DNA of 13,884 nucleotides from JBGPFS01 sp041483455 (GCA_041483455.1 JBGPFS010000045.1:1-13884), one strand, 5' to 3'. Positions 6,920 to 13,622 are shown, counted from the stretch's first letter. Translations and numbers: made by a program. The notes: generated from the letters alone by a model not told the origin.

Positions 6920-7444
6920 TCAGTCGGCGGGCGGCGCGTCCTCGTCGATCGCCGTGCCGTCGAGGGCCAGGACCGGCCCGTCCGCGGCGCCGGCCTCGGC
7001 CAGCAGGTCGGACGACTCGATCGCGCGCTCCACGATCCGCTCGATCGCATCGTCGATCCGGGCGATCGAGAACGTGATGTTCGGGGGGATCGCCGCGGAG
7101 ATCGCGATCTCGGAGATCCGATAGGGCGAGTTCTTCTGGCGGAGCGAGCGGTTCGCCTTCTCCTGGAGCGCCGTCGCCTTGATCACCACGTCGGCGAGGA
7201 TCCCCGGGTCGATCCGGTCCACGGCCGTGGAGAGGCCGCGCTTGGCGAGCCCCAGTCCTTTACGCGCCCCCTGGCCGGCGGCCTCGAGCCCGCGGTGGGC
7301 CTTCTCCGTCGTCGCCGGGTCGGACAGCGCGGCGCCCGTCCGATCGGCTTTCTGGCGGGCCGCCTCGGTCGCCCCCTCGGCGAGGGTCCGAGCGCTCGTC
7401 ACCGCCTCCTCGGCGGCCTGCTTGGCCCGGTCCAGGATGCCCAT
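6920..7444 (-). CDS. Unrecognised protein downstream of the DUF47 gene
   Basis: 174 residues, family not recognised. The start ATG at 7444 has GGAGG six bases upstream (7451-7455), while the open frame further upstream is only shadow of the DUF47 gene. Residues 1-75 are rich in Ala, Lys, Glu and Gly and look like long amphipathic or coiled-coil helices without a signal peptide or membrane segment. Residues 78-132 appear more globular, with LQEKANRSLRQKNSPYRI followed by SEIAISAAIPPNITFSIARI. The last 30 residues are acidic. It begins 34 bp after the DUF47 stop, so the two are probably co-transcribed and may work together at the membrane or on phosphate uptake; that is guilt by association only. 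No cysteines and no catalytic motif are visible. Confidence 0.75.
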   Translation of the reverse strand: MGILDRAKQAAEEAVTSARTLAEGATEAARQKADRTGAALSDPATTEKAHRGLEAAGQGARKGLGLAKRGLSTAVDRIDPGILADVVIKATALQEKANRSLRQKNSPYRISEIAISAAIPPNITFSIARIDDAIERIVERAIESSDLLAEAGAADGPVLALDGTAIDEDAPPAD

Positions 7445-7478
7445 GGGACGCCTCCACCCGGTGCCGGCCGCGCCCGGC

Positions 7479-8096
7479 CTAAGCGTGCTTGACGACGATC
7501 CGCTCGATGATGTTCGCGACGTCCTCGCAGGCGTCGACGGCCGATTCGAGGAGGGAGTAGATCTCCTTCCACTTGACGAGCTCGATCGCGTCGGTCTCGC
7601 CCTCGAACAGCCCCGCGATCGCCGCCCGGACGAGCTGGTCGCCCTCGTTCTCCAGGCGATGGACCTCGATCCAGTACTTCTCGAGGTTCTTGAACCCGCG
7701 GAGATGGAGCAGGGCCTCGTGGAGCTGCTCGCACTGGCGGACGATGATCGAGGCCTGCTGGACGGCCGTCGCCGTCGGGGCATCGATCCGGTAGAGGACG
7801 AACGTGTCGGCCACTTCCTCGACCAGGTCGAGGACGTCGTCGAGCGCGCTGATCAGGCGGTGGATGTCCTCCCGGTCGAACGGGGTGACGAAGGTGTGCT
7901 CGAGCCGGTGGCCGATGTCGTGGCTGATCTCGTCGCCCCGGTGCTCGGCGTCACGGATCTCTCCCGAGCGGCGCTCCACGACGTCGTAGCTCCGGAGCAT
8001 CGCCTCGAGGAGGCGGGCGCCGCCGAGGACGTTCGCGGCATCCTCGACGAACAGGTCGAAGAAGCGTTCCTCGCGCGGGATGATGCGGAAGCGCAC
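7479..8096 (-). CDS. DUF47/PhoU-like protein (probable Pit accessory protein)
   Basis: 205 residues, mostly helical, matching the DUF47 (TIGR00153-type) family. The N-terminus RFRIIPREERFFDLFVEDA is the family hallmark, and the middle holds DREDIHRLISALDDVLDLVE. The C-terminus has the PhoU-like ENEGDQL and SLLESAVDACEDVANIIERI. DUF47 proteins resemble half of PhoU and are usually encoded beside PiT transporters, whose activity they are thought to modulate. Here the pit gene is separated by proS and the unknown gene. GTG 8096 is chosen because GGAGG lies six bases upstream (8103-8107) and the family begins there; the longer open frame covers the antisense of the kinase gene. A -10-like TACGCT is at 8130-8135 on the minus strand. 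It is divergent from the PhoR-like kinase across 100 bp. Confidence 0.93.
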   Translation of the reverse strand: MRFRIIPREERFFDLFVEDAANVLGGARLLEAMLRSYDVVERRSGEIRDAEHRGDEISHDIGHRLEHTFVTPFDREDIHRLISALDDVLDLVEEVADTFVLYRIDAPTATAVQQASIIVRQCEQLHEALLHLRGFKNLEKYWIEVHRLENEGDQLVRAAIAGLFEGETDAIELVKWKEIYSLLESAVDACEDVANIIERIVVKHA

Positions 8097-8196
8097 GCGG
8101 GTCCTCCAGGGGATCGATCGGCCGCTGCAAGCGTACCCGGAGCGGGCCGCGTCCGCGAGCCGGCGGCCCGGACCTCGGCTGTGCGATGCTCCCACC
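8097..8196. promoter_or_regulatory. Divergent control region between DUF47 gene and kinase operon
   Basis: 100 bp. The minus side has TACGCT (8130-8135, read on the minus strand) about 33 bases before the GTG, plus a strong GGAGG, so this transcript is led. The plus side has GATGCT (8185-8190) ending six bases before GTG 8197, a weak near-leaderless candidate. I looked for 11-bp GTTnACC-type repeats here and found none. Confidence 0.35.
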
Positions 8197-9558
8197 GTGG
8201 ACGGTCTCGTCGTCGCCTTCATCGCCGTGCTGGCGATCCTCATCGGCGTCACGGCGGCCCTGGCCATCGCCCGCGGCCGGGCGGTCGAGCGGATCGACGA
8301 GCTCGTCGGGGGGCCGGCGGACCTGTCGGCCGAGCAGCGGGTCAGGGACCTGCTCGACCGGACCGCGACAGCCGAGTTCGAGGCGGGACAGGTCGTCCGC
8401 GATCGACAGGTCCTGGCCGACATCCTGGGGATCGGGATCGTCCGGCTCGACGACGCGCTCCGAGTCGACGTCGCGAACACCGCCGCCTGCGCCCTGCTCG
8501 GTCGCCCACCCGGCACGCTGGTCGGGCTCAGCGCGATCGAGGCCTTCCTGGACGGCCGGATCGAGCAGGTCGTCGCGGCTGCCCGCGAGCGCGGCGGGGC
8601 CACCGGTGAGCTCACGCTCCGCCAGGCGGACGGCCCGACACTCCTCGTGCGGGCCCGGCGAAGCCCGGTCCGGGGCGTCTGGCTGACCCTCGAGGACGTC
8701 TCCGAGCTGCGTCGCCTCCAGCGGATCCGGGCCGAGTTCATCGACAACCTCAGCCACGAGCTGCGGACCCCGCTGACGACGGTCAGCCTGCTGGCCGAGA
8801 CGCTCGTCCGCGAGGCCGACCTCGCCGGTGAGGCGATCCCGGCCCGGATGCGCGACCGGATCGCCAAGATCGAGGTGGAGACGGGCCACCTGAGCCAGAT
8901 GGTCGCCGAGCTGCTCGACCTCTCGAAGATCGAGTCGGGCGGCCCGATCCTCCTCATCGACGAGGTCGACCTCGGGCGCCAGGCGGGCGCGACGATCGAA
9001 CGGCTCCAGCTCTTCGCCGAGCGGCAGGGCGTCCACCTCGCGGCCGACGTGCCGGCCGAGGGGGTCCCTCCCGTCCGAGGGGCCGAGGACCGGCTCGGCC
9101 AGGTCCTGGTCAACCTCCTCCACAATGCCGTGAAGTTCTCGCCGGAGGGGGGTGACGTGACGGTCCGCGTCCGTTCCGCCGGAGGGGAGGTGAGCGTCGC
9201 CGTGGTGGACCATGGGATGGGCATCCCGCGCGGGGACCTCGACCGGGTCTTCGAGCGGTTCTACAAGGTGGACCGGGCCCGCTCGAGGGTCGGCGGCGCG
9301 CGGGGTGGGACCGGCCTCGGGCTGGCGATCGCCCGCCACGTGGTGGAGGGCCACGGAGGCCGGATCCGCGTCGAGTCCGAGGAGGGCCGCGGCTCCACGT
9401 TCACGTTCGCGCTTCCGGTGGCCCAGGGCGCCGGCCCCCCCGGCTCCACCGCCGCCGCGCCCGGCGCCGCGACGCCCGCGGCCGCGACGCCCGCCGCCGG
9501 GACGGCCGCCGCTCCGCCTGCCGCCGGCCAGCCTGCCGCCACTCCGCCTGCCGCCTAG
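8197..9558 (+). CDS. PhoR/SenX3-like sensor histidine kinase
   Basis: 453 residues from GTG 8197. One N-terminal membrane helix (about 3-25) is followed directly by cytoplasmic sequence, with no periplasmic sensor domain. A PAS-like region lies at about 70-165. The HisKA domain has NLSHELRTPL with phospho-acceptor H187. The ATPase domain has NLLHNAVKFSPEGG (N310), DHGMGIP and GGTGLGLAIAR. This layout is that of PhoR and SenX3, which sense phosphate through the Pst complex and PhoU rather than by an external ligand; both phoU and pstB are in this window. The response regulator at 3198 is its likely partner although not adjacent. After the ATPase domain is a tail of about 45 residues made mostly of Ala, Pro, Gly and Thr, unusual for the family. 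The GTG start is preferred to the upstream ATG at 8080 because that would overlap the divergent DUF47 start and lacks family sequence. Confidence 0.92.
   Translation: MDGLVVAFIAVLAILIGVTAALAIARGRAVERIDELVGGPADLSAEQRVRDLLDRTATAEFEAGQVVRDRQVLADILGIGIVRLDDALRVDVANTAACALLGRPPGTLVGLSAIEAFLDGRIEQVVAAARERGGATGELTLRQADGPTLLVRARRSPVRGVWLTLEDVSELRRLQRIRAEFIDNLSHELRTPLTTVSLLAETLVREADLAGEAIPARMRDRIAKIEVETGHLSQMVAELLDLSKIESGGPILLIDEVDLGRQAGATIERLQLFAERQGVHLAADVPAEGVPPVRGAEDRLGQVLVNLLHNAVKFSPEGGDVTVRVRSAGGEVSVAVVDHGMGIPRGDLDRVFERFYKVDRARSRVGGARGGTGLGLAIARHVVEGHGGRIRVESEEGRGSTFTFALPVAQGAGPPGSTAAAPGAATPAAATPAAGTAAAPPAAGQPAATPPAA
9424..9555 (+). repeat. Low-complexity Ala/Pro-coding tail of the kinase gene
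   Basis: The 3' end of the kinase gene is built from near-repeats of GCGACGCCCGC and of the unit CCGCCTGCCGCC. They encode runs such as AATPAAATPAAG and PPAAGQPAATPPAA. The tail follows the last ATPase-domain strand (FTFALPVAQ), so it lies outside the catalytic fold and looks disordered. Slippage expansion is likely. Confidence 0.8.
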
Positions 9559-9566
9559 GGGGATCG

Positions 9567-10316
9567 ATGGACCGTTTCCACGTCGCGACGCTCAACATCC
9601 TCAACCTCGCCGATCGCTGGGACGAGCGCCTGCCGCTCCTGCTGGCCGACTTCGCCGCGCTCCAGCCGGACGCGCTCGGGCTCCAGGAGGTCGTCTACGT
9701 CCTCCAGCAGGACCGGGTCATCGGAGCGGCCGGAGCAGGGGAATACCGAGCCGTCCGTGGCTGGGCGGGCCGGCCCGAGTACGGCAACTCGATGCTCCTG
9801 CGGGCCGACCTCTCGTCCGGCGACCCGGACCGGCTCGACCTCGGCCTGGCCCGGGCGGCGCACGGCGTCCGGCTCGTCCTGCCCGGCGGGTCGAGCGTGC
9901 TCTTCGCCGTGACGCACCTCCACCACGCCGTCGACGGAGCCGCCGAGCGCGAGGCACAGGCGGACGCGCTCATCCACTGGCTCGCCGCGGCGCCCGCGGC
10001 CGACGCGCAGGTGGTCGTGGGCGACTTCAACGCCGACCCGACCGAGCCGGCCTACGCCCGGATGGTCGGCGCGGGCTTTCGCTCGGCCCACCGCGAGGTG
10101 AACGGCGCCGAGCCGGCGGTCACCTGGCCTTCGGGGCTCCAGGCGCCGGCGATGGACACCGACGGCGACCCGGACTGCCTCGACTACATCTGGATCCGCG
10201 GGGCCGCCGCGGTCGACGACTGCCGGCTCGTCTTCGACCGGTCCGCCGTCGGCGATCCGACCCTCTACCCGTCCGACCACCTGGGCCTGGCGGCGCATCT
10301 CCGGATCGGGGCCTGA
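9567..10316 (+). CDS. Endonuclease/exonuclease/phosphatase-fold hydrolase
   Basis: 249 residues with the complete metal-dependent EEP active-site set: N10 in ATLNILN, E41 in LGLQEV, His in FAVTHLHH, D153 and N155 in VVGDFNADP, DYIW near the C-terminus, and D237/H238 in YPSDHLGL. The superfamily includes DNA repair nucleases, sphingomyelinases and inositol phosphatases; the exact substrate cannot be read from sequence. No signal peptide or membrane segment is seen, so it is probably cytoplasmic. The ATG follows the kinase stop by eight bases, with GGGGGA (9558-9563) as ribosome-binding site. The glycerophosphodiesterase gene starts two bases after its stop. This operon context suggests hydrolysis of a phosphodiester or phosphomonoester as part of phosphate scavenging, an inference. 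Confidence 0.9.
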   Translation: MDRFHVATLNILNLADRWDERLPLLLADFAALQPDALGLQEVVYVLQQDRVIGAAGAGEYRAVRGWAGRPEYGNSMLLRADLSSGDPDRLDLGLARAAHGVRLVLPGGSSVLFAVTHLHHAVDGAAEREAQADALIHWLAAAPAADAQVVVGDFNADPTEPAYARMVGAGFRSAHREVNGAEPAVTWPSGLQAPAMDTDGDPDCLDYIWIRGAAAVDDCRLVFDRSAVGDPTLYPSDHLGLAAHLRIGA

Positions 10317-10318
10317 GC

Positions 10319-10999
10319 GTGGCAGACGCCCCCAGCGCGCCTGTCCTCCGGCTCGCGCACCGCGGGGACCATCGGCGGTTCGCCGAGAACTCAACGTCGG
10401 CGCTCCTGGCGGCGCTCCGGGTCCCGGGCTGTGACGGCGTCGAGTTCGACGTGCGGGCCGCCCGCGACGGCGTCCCGGTGGTCCTCCACGACGAGACGCT
10501 GACTCGGGTCCACGGCCGACGGGCGCGTGCGGCGGACCTGACGGCCGACGAGCTCGAACCGATGGGGATCCCGCGCCTCTCCGACGTCCTGCTGGCCCTG
10601 CCCCGGTGGGCGTTCCTCGACGTGGAGCTCAAGGAAGACCTCGGGCGCTCGGTGGTCGAGGCCCTCGTCTCGAGCCGCGGGGCCCACCTCCGGGCCGCGG
10701 TCGTCTCGTCCTTCCTGCCCGTCGCGCTCGAGCGGATCCGGGGCCTCGCGCCCGGCTGGCCGTGCTGGCTCAACCTGGAGAGGCTGACCGCCGGCGCCAT
10801 CCGGACGGCGGGGGTGCTCGGCTGTGCCGGGGTCTCGGTCGAGCATGGCGCGCTCGATCCGGCGTCGGTCGGGCGGGCGAAGGCGGCCGGGCTGGCGGTC
10901 GCGGCCTGGACCGTGACCGAGCCCGGGGAGTACGAGCGCCTGGCGGACCTGGGCGTGGTCGCCATCTGCGTCGAGGGCGCGGCGCTCGACGACCGCTGA
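10319..10999 (+). CDS. Glycerophosphodiester phosphodiesterase
   Basis: 226 residues, about the size of a single-domain bacterial GDPD. It hydrolyses glycerophosphodiesters to glycerol-3-phosphate and an alcohol. The active site is intact: H14 and R15 in [15 protein letters not shown]42 and D44 in [13 protein letters not shown]57 in VVLHDETL, and the acidic strand FLDVELKED. The C-terminus keeps [21 protein letters not shown], as in the family. There is no signal peptide, so it acts in the cytoplasm. GTG 10319 is chosen because it follows the previous stop by two bases and gives a short normal N-terminus; the longer open frame upstream is shadow. It is the third gene of the kinase operon, consistent with the Pho-regulated role of GDPDs in other bacteria. 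Confidence 0.94.
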   Translation: MADAPSAPVLRLAHRGDHRRFAENSTSALLAALRVPGCDGVEFDVRAARDGVPVVLHDETLTRVHGRRARAADLTADELEPMGIPRLSDVLLALPRWAFLDVELKEDLGRSVVEALVSSRGAHLRAAVVSSFLPVALERIRGLAPGWPCWLNLERLTAGAIRTAGVLGCAGVSVEHGALDPASVGRAKAAGLAVAAWTVTEPGEYERLADLGVVAICVEGAALDDR

Positions 11000-11021
11000 C
11001 GACCAGGTGTGGGTCGGCGCC

Positions 11022-11040
11022 GCGGCGCGGCCCGCGCCGC
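11022..11040. terminator. Strong GC hairpin between convergent genes
   Basis: GCGGCGCGG and CCGCGCCGC form a perfect inverted repeat around one base, giving an 8-bp stem with a 3-base loop. It lies in the 70-bp gap between the GDPD stop and the arsM stop. Bidirectional termination is likely. No T tract follows on either strand. Confidence 0.55.
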
Positions 11041-11069
11041 CTACCTCCGCGTCCCGGCGGACGACTCGG

Positions 11070-11888
11070 TCAGGCCGGCTTCGTCGCCCGGACGATCGCC
11101 GCGAACATCCCATCGGCTACTTCGTGGGTCGGCACGACCTCGATCCCGGAGAGACCGGCGGCGGTCAGGCCCGCCCGGTACTCCTCGAACGAGAGCGCCC
11201 CGGCGATGCAGCCGGCGAAGCTGCCCCGCTCGGCCCGCTGCTCGGGGGTCAGGTCGTCCCGGGCGACGACGTCGCTCACCCCGACCCGGCCGCCCGGCCG
11301 CAGGACGCGGGCGATCTCGCGCAGGACCGCTCCCTTGTCCGCGGCCAGGTTGATGACGCAGTTGCTGATCACCACGTCGACGCTCGCGTCGGCGACCGGG
11401 AGGGCTTCGATCGTCCCCTCGCGGAACTCGACGTTCGTCGCCCCGGCCTCGGTGGCGTTCCGCCGCGCCAGCTCGAGCATCTCGGGCGTCATGTCGATCC
11501 CGATCGCGCGCCCGCTCGGGCCGACCCGCCGGCCGGAGAGCAGGACGTCGATCCCGCCGCCGGAGCCGAGGTCGAGGACCGTCTCGCCCTCGCGCAGCTC
11601 GGCGACCGCGGTCGGGTTCCCGCAGCCGAGGCTGGCCAGGACCGCGGCGTCGGGCAGGGCGGACCGGTCAGCGGCGCCGTACAGCTCCGACCCGAACACG
11701 ATCTCGCCCGCTCCCGGCGTGTCGCAGCAGCCCGACCCGCAGTCGCAGCTGTCGGCGGCCTCGATGGTCGGGAGCCGACGGTTGTCGGCGATCACCGGGC
11801 TCAGATCGGCGGCCGGGTCGAGCACGGATCGGGCGGCCTCGGCGTAGCGGGCGCGGACCTCGTCGTGGATCGAGTCGGGGGTGGTCAT
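11070..11888 (-). CDS. arsM: Arsenite S-adenosylmethionine methyltransferase
   Basis: 272 residues. It transfers methyl groups from SAM to trivalent arsenic, detoxifying it and yielding volatile or more easily exported forms. The SAM-binding motif is [11 protein letters not shown] (104-114), and [14 protein letters not shown] follows. The cysteines typical of the family are present: C89 in LGCGNP, C177 in ISNCVINL and C227 in AGCIAGAL. An N-terminal CDCGSGCC cluster (residues 48-55) adds four more. The ATG at 11888 is chosen over the one at 11900 because GGAG lies six bases before it (11895-11898). It is divergent from arsR and shares its operator region, so it should be derepressed by As(III). 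Next to it is a convergent GDPD gene. Family assignment is firm. Confidence 0.95.
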   Translation of the reverse strand: MTTPDSIHDEVRARYAEAARSVLDPAADLSPVIADNRRLPTIEAADSCDCGSGCCDTPGAGEIVFGSELYGAADRSALPDAAVLASLGCGNPTAVAELREGETVLDLGSGGGIDVLLSGRRVGPSGRAIGIDMTPEMLELARRNATEAGATNVEFREGTIEALPVADASVDVVISNCVINLAADKGAVLREIARVLRPGGRVGVSDVVARDDLTPEQRAERGSFAGCIAGALSFEEYRAGLTAAGLSGIEVVPTHEVADGMFAAIVRATKPA

Positions 11889-11950
11889 CGGGTTCTCCAT
11901 GCGGCTGGCTGCGGTCGAGCCCGGCGGGACGCCGCGACATGGTCCCTCGA

Positions 11951-11986
11951 ATATCGATGTTTGTCAATATCGACCTTGCTCGATAT
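11951..11986. promoter_or_regulatory. Double ArsR operator candidate (overlapping inverted repeats)
   Basis: ATATCGA-TGTTTG-TCAATAT (11951-11970, one mismatch between arms) and ATATCGA-CCTTGC-TCGATAT (11967-11986, perfect) share the same design, with 7-bp arms and 6-base spacers. They overlap by four bases (ATAT at 11967-11970). The stretch is strikingly AT-rich against its surroundings. It lies between arsM and arsR and covers the arsR promoter, as expected for the site of an autoregulating ArsR dimer. Two dimers could bind side by side, 16 bp apart. Confidence 0.72.
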
Positions 11987-11989
11987 CAT
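11961..11989 (+). promoter_or_regulatory. arsR promoter (sigma70-like, leaderless)
   Basis: TTGTCA (11961-11966) and TATCAT (11984-11989) are separated by exactly 17 bases and each differs from consensus at one position. Six bases later comes GTG 11996, so the transcript should start at or very near the start codon. Both operator inverted repeats overlap this promoter. On the opposite strand, TTGACA (11967 to 11962) offers a -35 for arsM, with a weak GACCAT 17 bases on (11944 to 11939). Confidence 0.65.
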
Positions 11990-11995
11990 CGTCGC

Positions 11996-12361
11996 GTGAA
12001 GACCCGCTCGATCGACCCGGAGATCCGGCTCCTCCAGGCTCTCGGCGACCCGACCCGCCTGGCCATCGTCCGCCAGCTGACCGCCGATGGGGAGACCTGC
12101 GCCTGCGACTTCACGGCCTGCTGCGACGTCCGCCAGCCCACGATCTCGCATCACCTGCGGGTCCTTCGCGATGCCGGGGCCATCGTCGGCGAGCGGCGCG
12201 GGACGTGGATCTGGTATCGGCTCGACCCGAGCGTGGCCGAGCGCGTCGGGTCGATCGCCCGGGCGCTCGTGCCCGGCGGCCTCATCCCGGCGGCCGAGCT
12301 CACCGCGCGGCGAGCAGCTCCGGGGGCAGGAGCCAGCGAAGGACGCCCGAGCCGGCCCTGA
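11996..12361 (+). CDS. arsR: ArsR-family As(III)-responsive repressor
   Basis: 121 residues from GTG 11996. It is a homodimeric winged-helix repressor that leaves DNA when trivalent arsenic binds. The N-terminus LLQALGDPTRLAIVRQL is typical. The metalloid motif ETCACDF (C35, C37) matches the CxC of classical ArsR, and the neighbouring C42 and C43 could give the third thiol. The recognition helix is RQPTISHHLRVLRDAG (46-61), followed by the wing GERRGTWIWYRL. The GTG is chosen because the promoter -10 ends six bases before it and the family begins at this point; an upstream ATG at 11939 would place the operator inside the gene. The last 20 codons are antisense to the end of the histidine phosphatase gene. 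It is divergent from arsM, its likely target. Confidence 0.95.
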   Translation: MKTRSIDPEIRLLQALGDPTRLAIVRQLTADGETCACDFTACCDVRQPTISHHLRVLRDAGAIVGERRGTWIWYRLDPSVAERVGSIARALVPGGLIPAAELTARRAAPGAGASEGRPSRP

Positions 12362-12788
12362 TCGGCCGGGGCAGGTCGATCCGGCAGATCGCGCCCTTGC
12401 GCATCGGGATGGCCGACGCGCCGGTCAGCGTCGCGACGAGGTCGCTCAGATCCGGGTCGTGGCCCACCAGGAGCGGTCGGACCGGGTCGACGGCGTCTCG
12501 CAGGATCCGCTCGACGGTCCCCGGCTCGATCGGGCCGGCCAGCCGGTCGTCGAGCGCCACCGCGCGCCCGAGTCGTGCCGCGACGAGCTCGGCGGTCTCA
12601 CGTGCTCGGACCTTCGGCGAGCTGACGATCAGGTCGGTCACGAATCCGATCGCCGCGAGGTGGGCGCCGAGCCGCTCGGCCTGCTCGCGACCCTTGGCCG
12701 AGAGAGGACGATCCGCGTCGGAGCCGGCCCACGCCGTCGGGTCGCCCGCGTGAGCGTGGCGCAGGAGGTGGAGCTCGGTCGTCGCCAT
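12300..12788 (-). CDS. SixA-like histidine phosphatase
   Basis: 162 residues, close to the usual 150-160 for SixA. The RHG catalytic motif is at the N-terminus (LLRHAHAG, H11 as phospho-acceptor). DRPLSAKGREQAERLGAHL, SSPKVRARETAEL and VGHDPDLSDL complete the histidine-phosphatase pattern of SixA. E. coli SixA removes phosphate from phosphohistidine in a phosphorelay or PTS protein; the substrate here is unknown. The ATG at 12788 follows GGAG, and TATCCT (12798-12803, minus strand) lies nine bases upstream as likely -10. Its last 62 bases overlap the 3' end of arsR on the other strand. It is downstream of phoU, 78 bp away, with its own promoter candidate. The neighbourhood hints at phosphate signalling, without proof. 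Confidence 0.9.
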   Translation of the reverse strand: MATTELHLLRHAHAGDPTAWAGSDADRPLSAKGREQAERLGAHLAAIGFVTDLIVSSPKVRARETAELVAARLGRAVALDDRLAGPIEPGTVERILRDAVDPVRPLLVGHDPDLSDLVATLTGASAIPMRKGAICRIDLPRPIRAGSGVLRWLLPPELLAAR

Positions 12789-12797
12789 CGCGCTCCG

Positions 12798-12803
12798 AGG
12801 ATA
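12798..12803 (-). promoter_or_regulatory. -10-like TATCCT before the SixA-like gene
   Basis: Read on the minus strand, TATCCT ends nine bases before the ATG at 12788. It is the same hexamer as the one before proS. The -35 region is weak. It lies in the 78-bp gap after phoU. Confidence 0.4.
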
Positions 12804-12829
12804 CGCTCCGGCTGAGCCGTCAGTCGCCC

Positions 12830-12844
12830 CCTCCAGATCGGAGG
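12830..12844. terminator. Small hairpin after phoU
   Basis: CCTCC and GGAGG form a 5-bp stem around a 5-base loop, 22 bases beyond the phoU stop on the minus strand. Weak, with no T tract; listed because it separates phoU from the SixA-like gene. Confidence 0.25.
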
Positions 12845-12866
12845 CCGCCGTGCCCGAGCGCGGAGG

Positions 12867-13622
12867 TCAGGGGTTCAGGTCCTCGACCTCGCCGGTGGCG
12901 AGGAACACGACGTCTTCGGCGATGTTCGTCACCCGGTCGCCGATCCGTTCCAGGTAGTGGGCGGCGAACAGGATCCGCGCCCCCCGGTCGACATTCGCCG
13001 GGTCCGTCCGCATCAGCTCGAGGACCTCGTCGAACAGCCGGTGGTAGAGGGTGTCGATGTCATCGTCCCCCGCAGCCACGTCGCGCGCCCGTGCGTCATC
13101 GATGTCGACGAGCGCCCGGAGCACGCCGTGCGCCTGTCCGATGACCAGCTCACCCATCCGGGTCAGGTCGGCCTGGGCCCGGAGCGGGGCTTCGGGGGCG
13201 AGCTTGCGGGCCTGCTTGGCCACCGAGCCCGCGTGATCGCCCATCCGCTCGAGCTCGGACGCGACGTGGTCGAGCGCCAGCAGGAAGCGCAGGTCCCGCG
13301 CGACCGGCTGCTGGGTCGCGATCGTCACGGTGATCAGGTCGTTGATCCGGCGCTGGGCGGCGTTGATCCGGGCGTCGCCCCGGATGACGGCCAGGGCGGC
13401 CTCGGCATCGTGGGCGACGAGGGCGGCGATCGCCGCCCGGACCTGGTCCTCGACCAGGGTGCCCATCCGGAGCACCTCGCCCTTGATCTCGAGCTCCTCG
13501 CGGTCGAGCGGCGGTCGGCCCGCGGGGCCCGGCGGCGGGGCGGTCGTGGCCTCGATCCCGTCGACCTGGCCGGTAACGACGTCGGGCACCTGGCGGTCGC
13601 GCTCGGCGAACGGATCGGTCAT
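12867..13622 (-). CDS. phoU: Phosphate-signalling protein PhoU
   Basis: 251 residues. A cytoplasmic helical protein that links the Pst transporter to the PhoR kinase, keeping the Pho response off when phosphate is plentiful. Two tandem PhoU three-helix repeats occupy about 45-245, with the metal-binding type motifs ELERMGDHAGSVAKQA and YLERIGDRVTNIAEDV near their ends. ARDLRFLLALDHVASE is also typical. The first 40 residues, containing APPPGPAGRPP, are an extension compared with the usual 215-240 residue PhoU and look disordered. The ATG at 13622 is preceded by GAGG eight bases away. It starts 16 bp after the pstB stop, so it is the end of the pst operon, as in most bacteria. Confidence 0.96.
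   Translation of the reverse strand: MTDPFAERDRQVPDVVTGQVDGIEATTAPPPGPAGRPPLDREELEIKGEVLRMGTLVEDQVRAAIAALVAHDAEAALAVIRGDARINAAQRRINDLITVTIATQQPVARDLRFLLALDHVASELERMGDHAGSVAKQARKLAPEAPLRAQADLTRMGELVIGQAHGVLRALVDIDDARARDVAAGDDDIDTLYHRLFDEVLELMRTDPANVDRGARILFAAHYLERIGDRVTNIAEDVVFLATGEVEDLNP

Noticed and set aside
5260..7050. 596-codon minus-strand open frame opposite proS
   Set aside because: Runs antisense through all motifs of proS and crosses the terminator region; low-complexity Arg/Asp-rich shadow.
8097..9354. Long minus-strand frames opposite the kinase gene, one in frame with DUF47
   Set aside because: DUF47 has its own strong ribosome-binding site and family N-terminus at GTG 8096; the extension is Ser/Arg-rich shadow of the kinase.
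11939..11995. ATG 11939 as arsR start
   Set aside because: It would put the operator repeats and promoter inside the coding region; GTG 11996 fits family length and the promoter.
10606..11999. Plus-strand open frames across GDPD and arsM
   Set aside because: Antisense to arsM, which has clear motifs; no recognisable domain in these frames.
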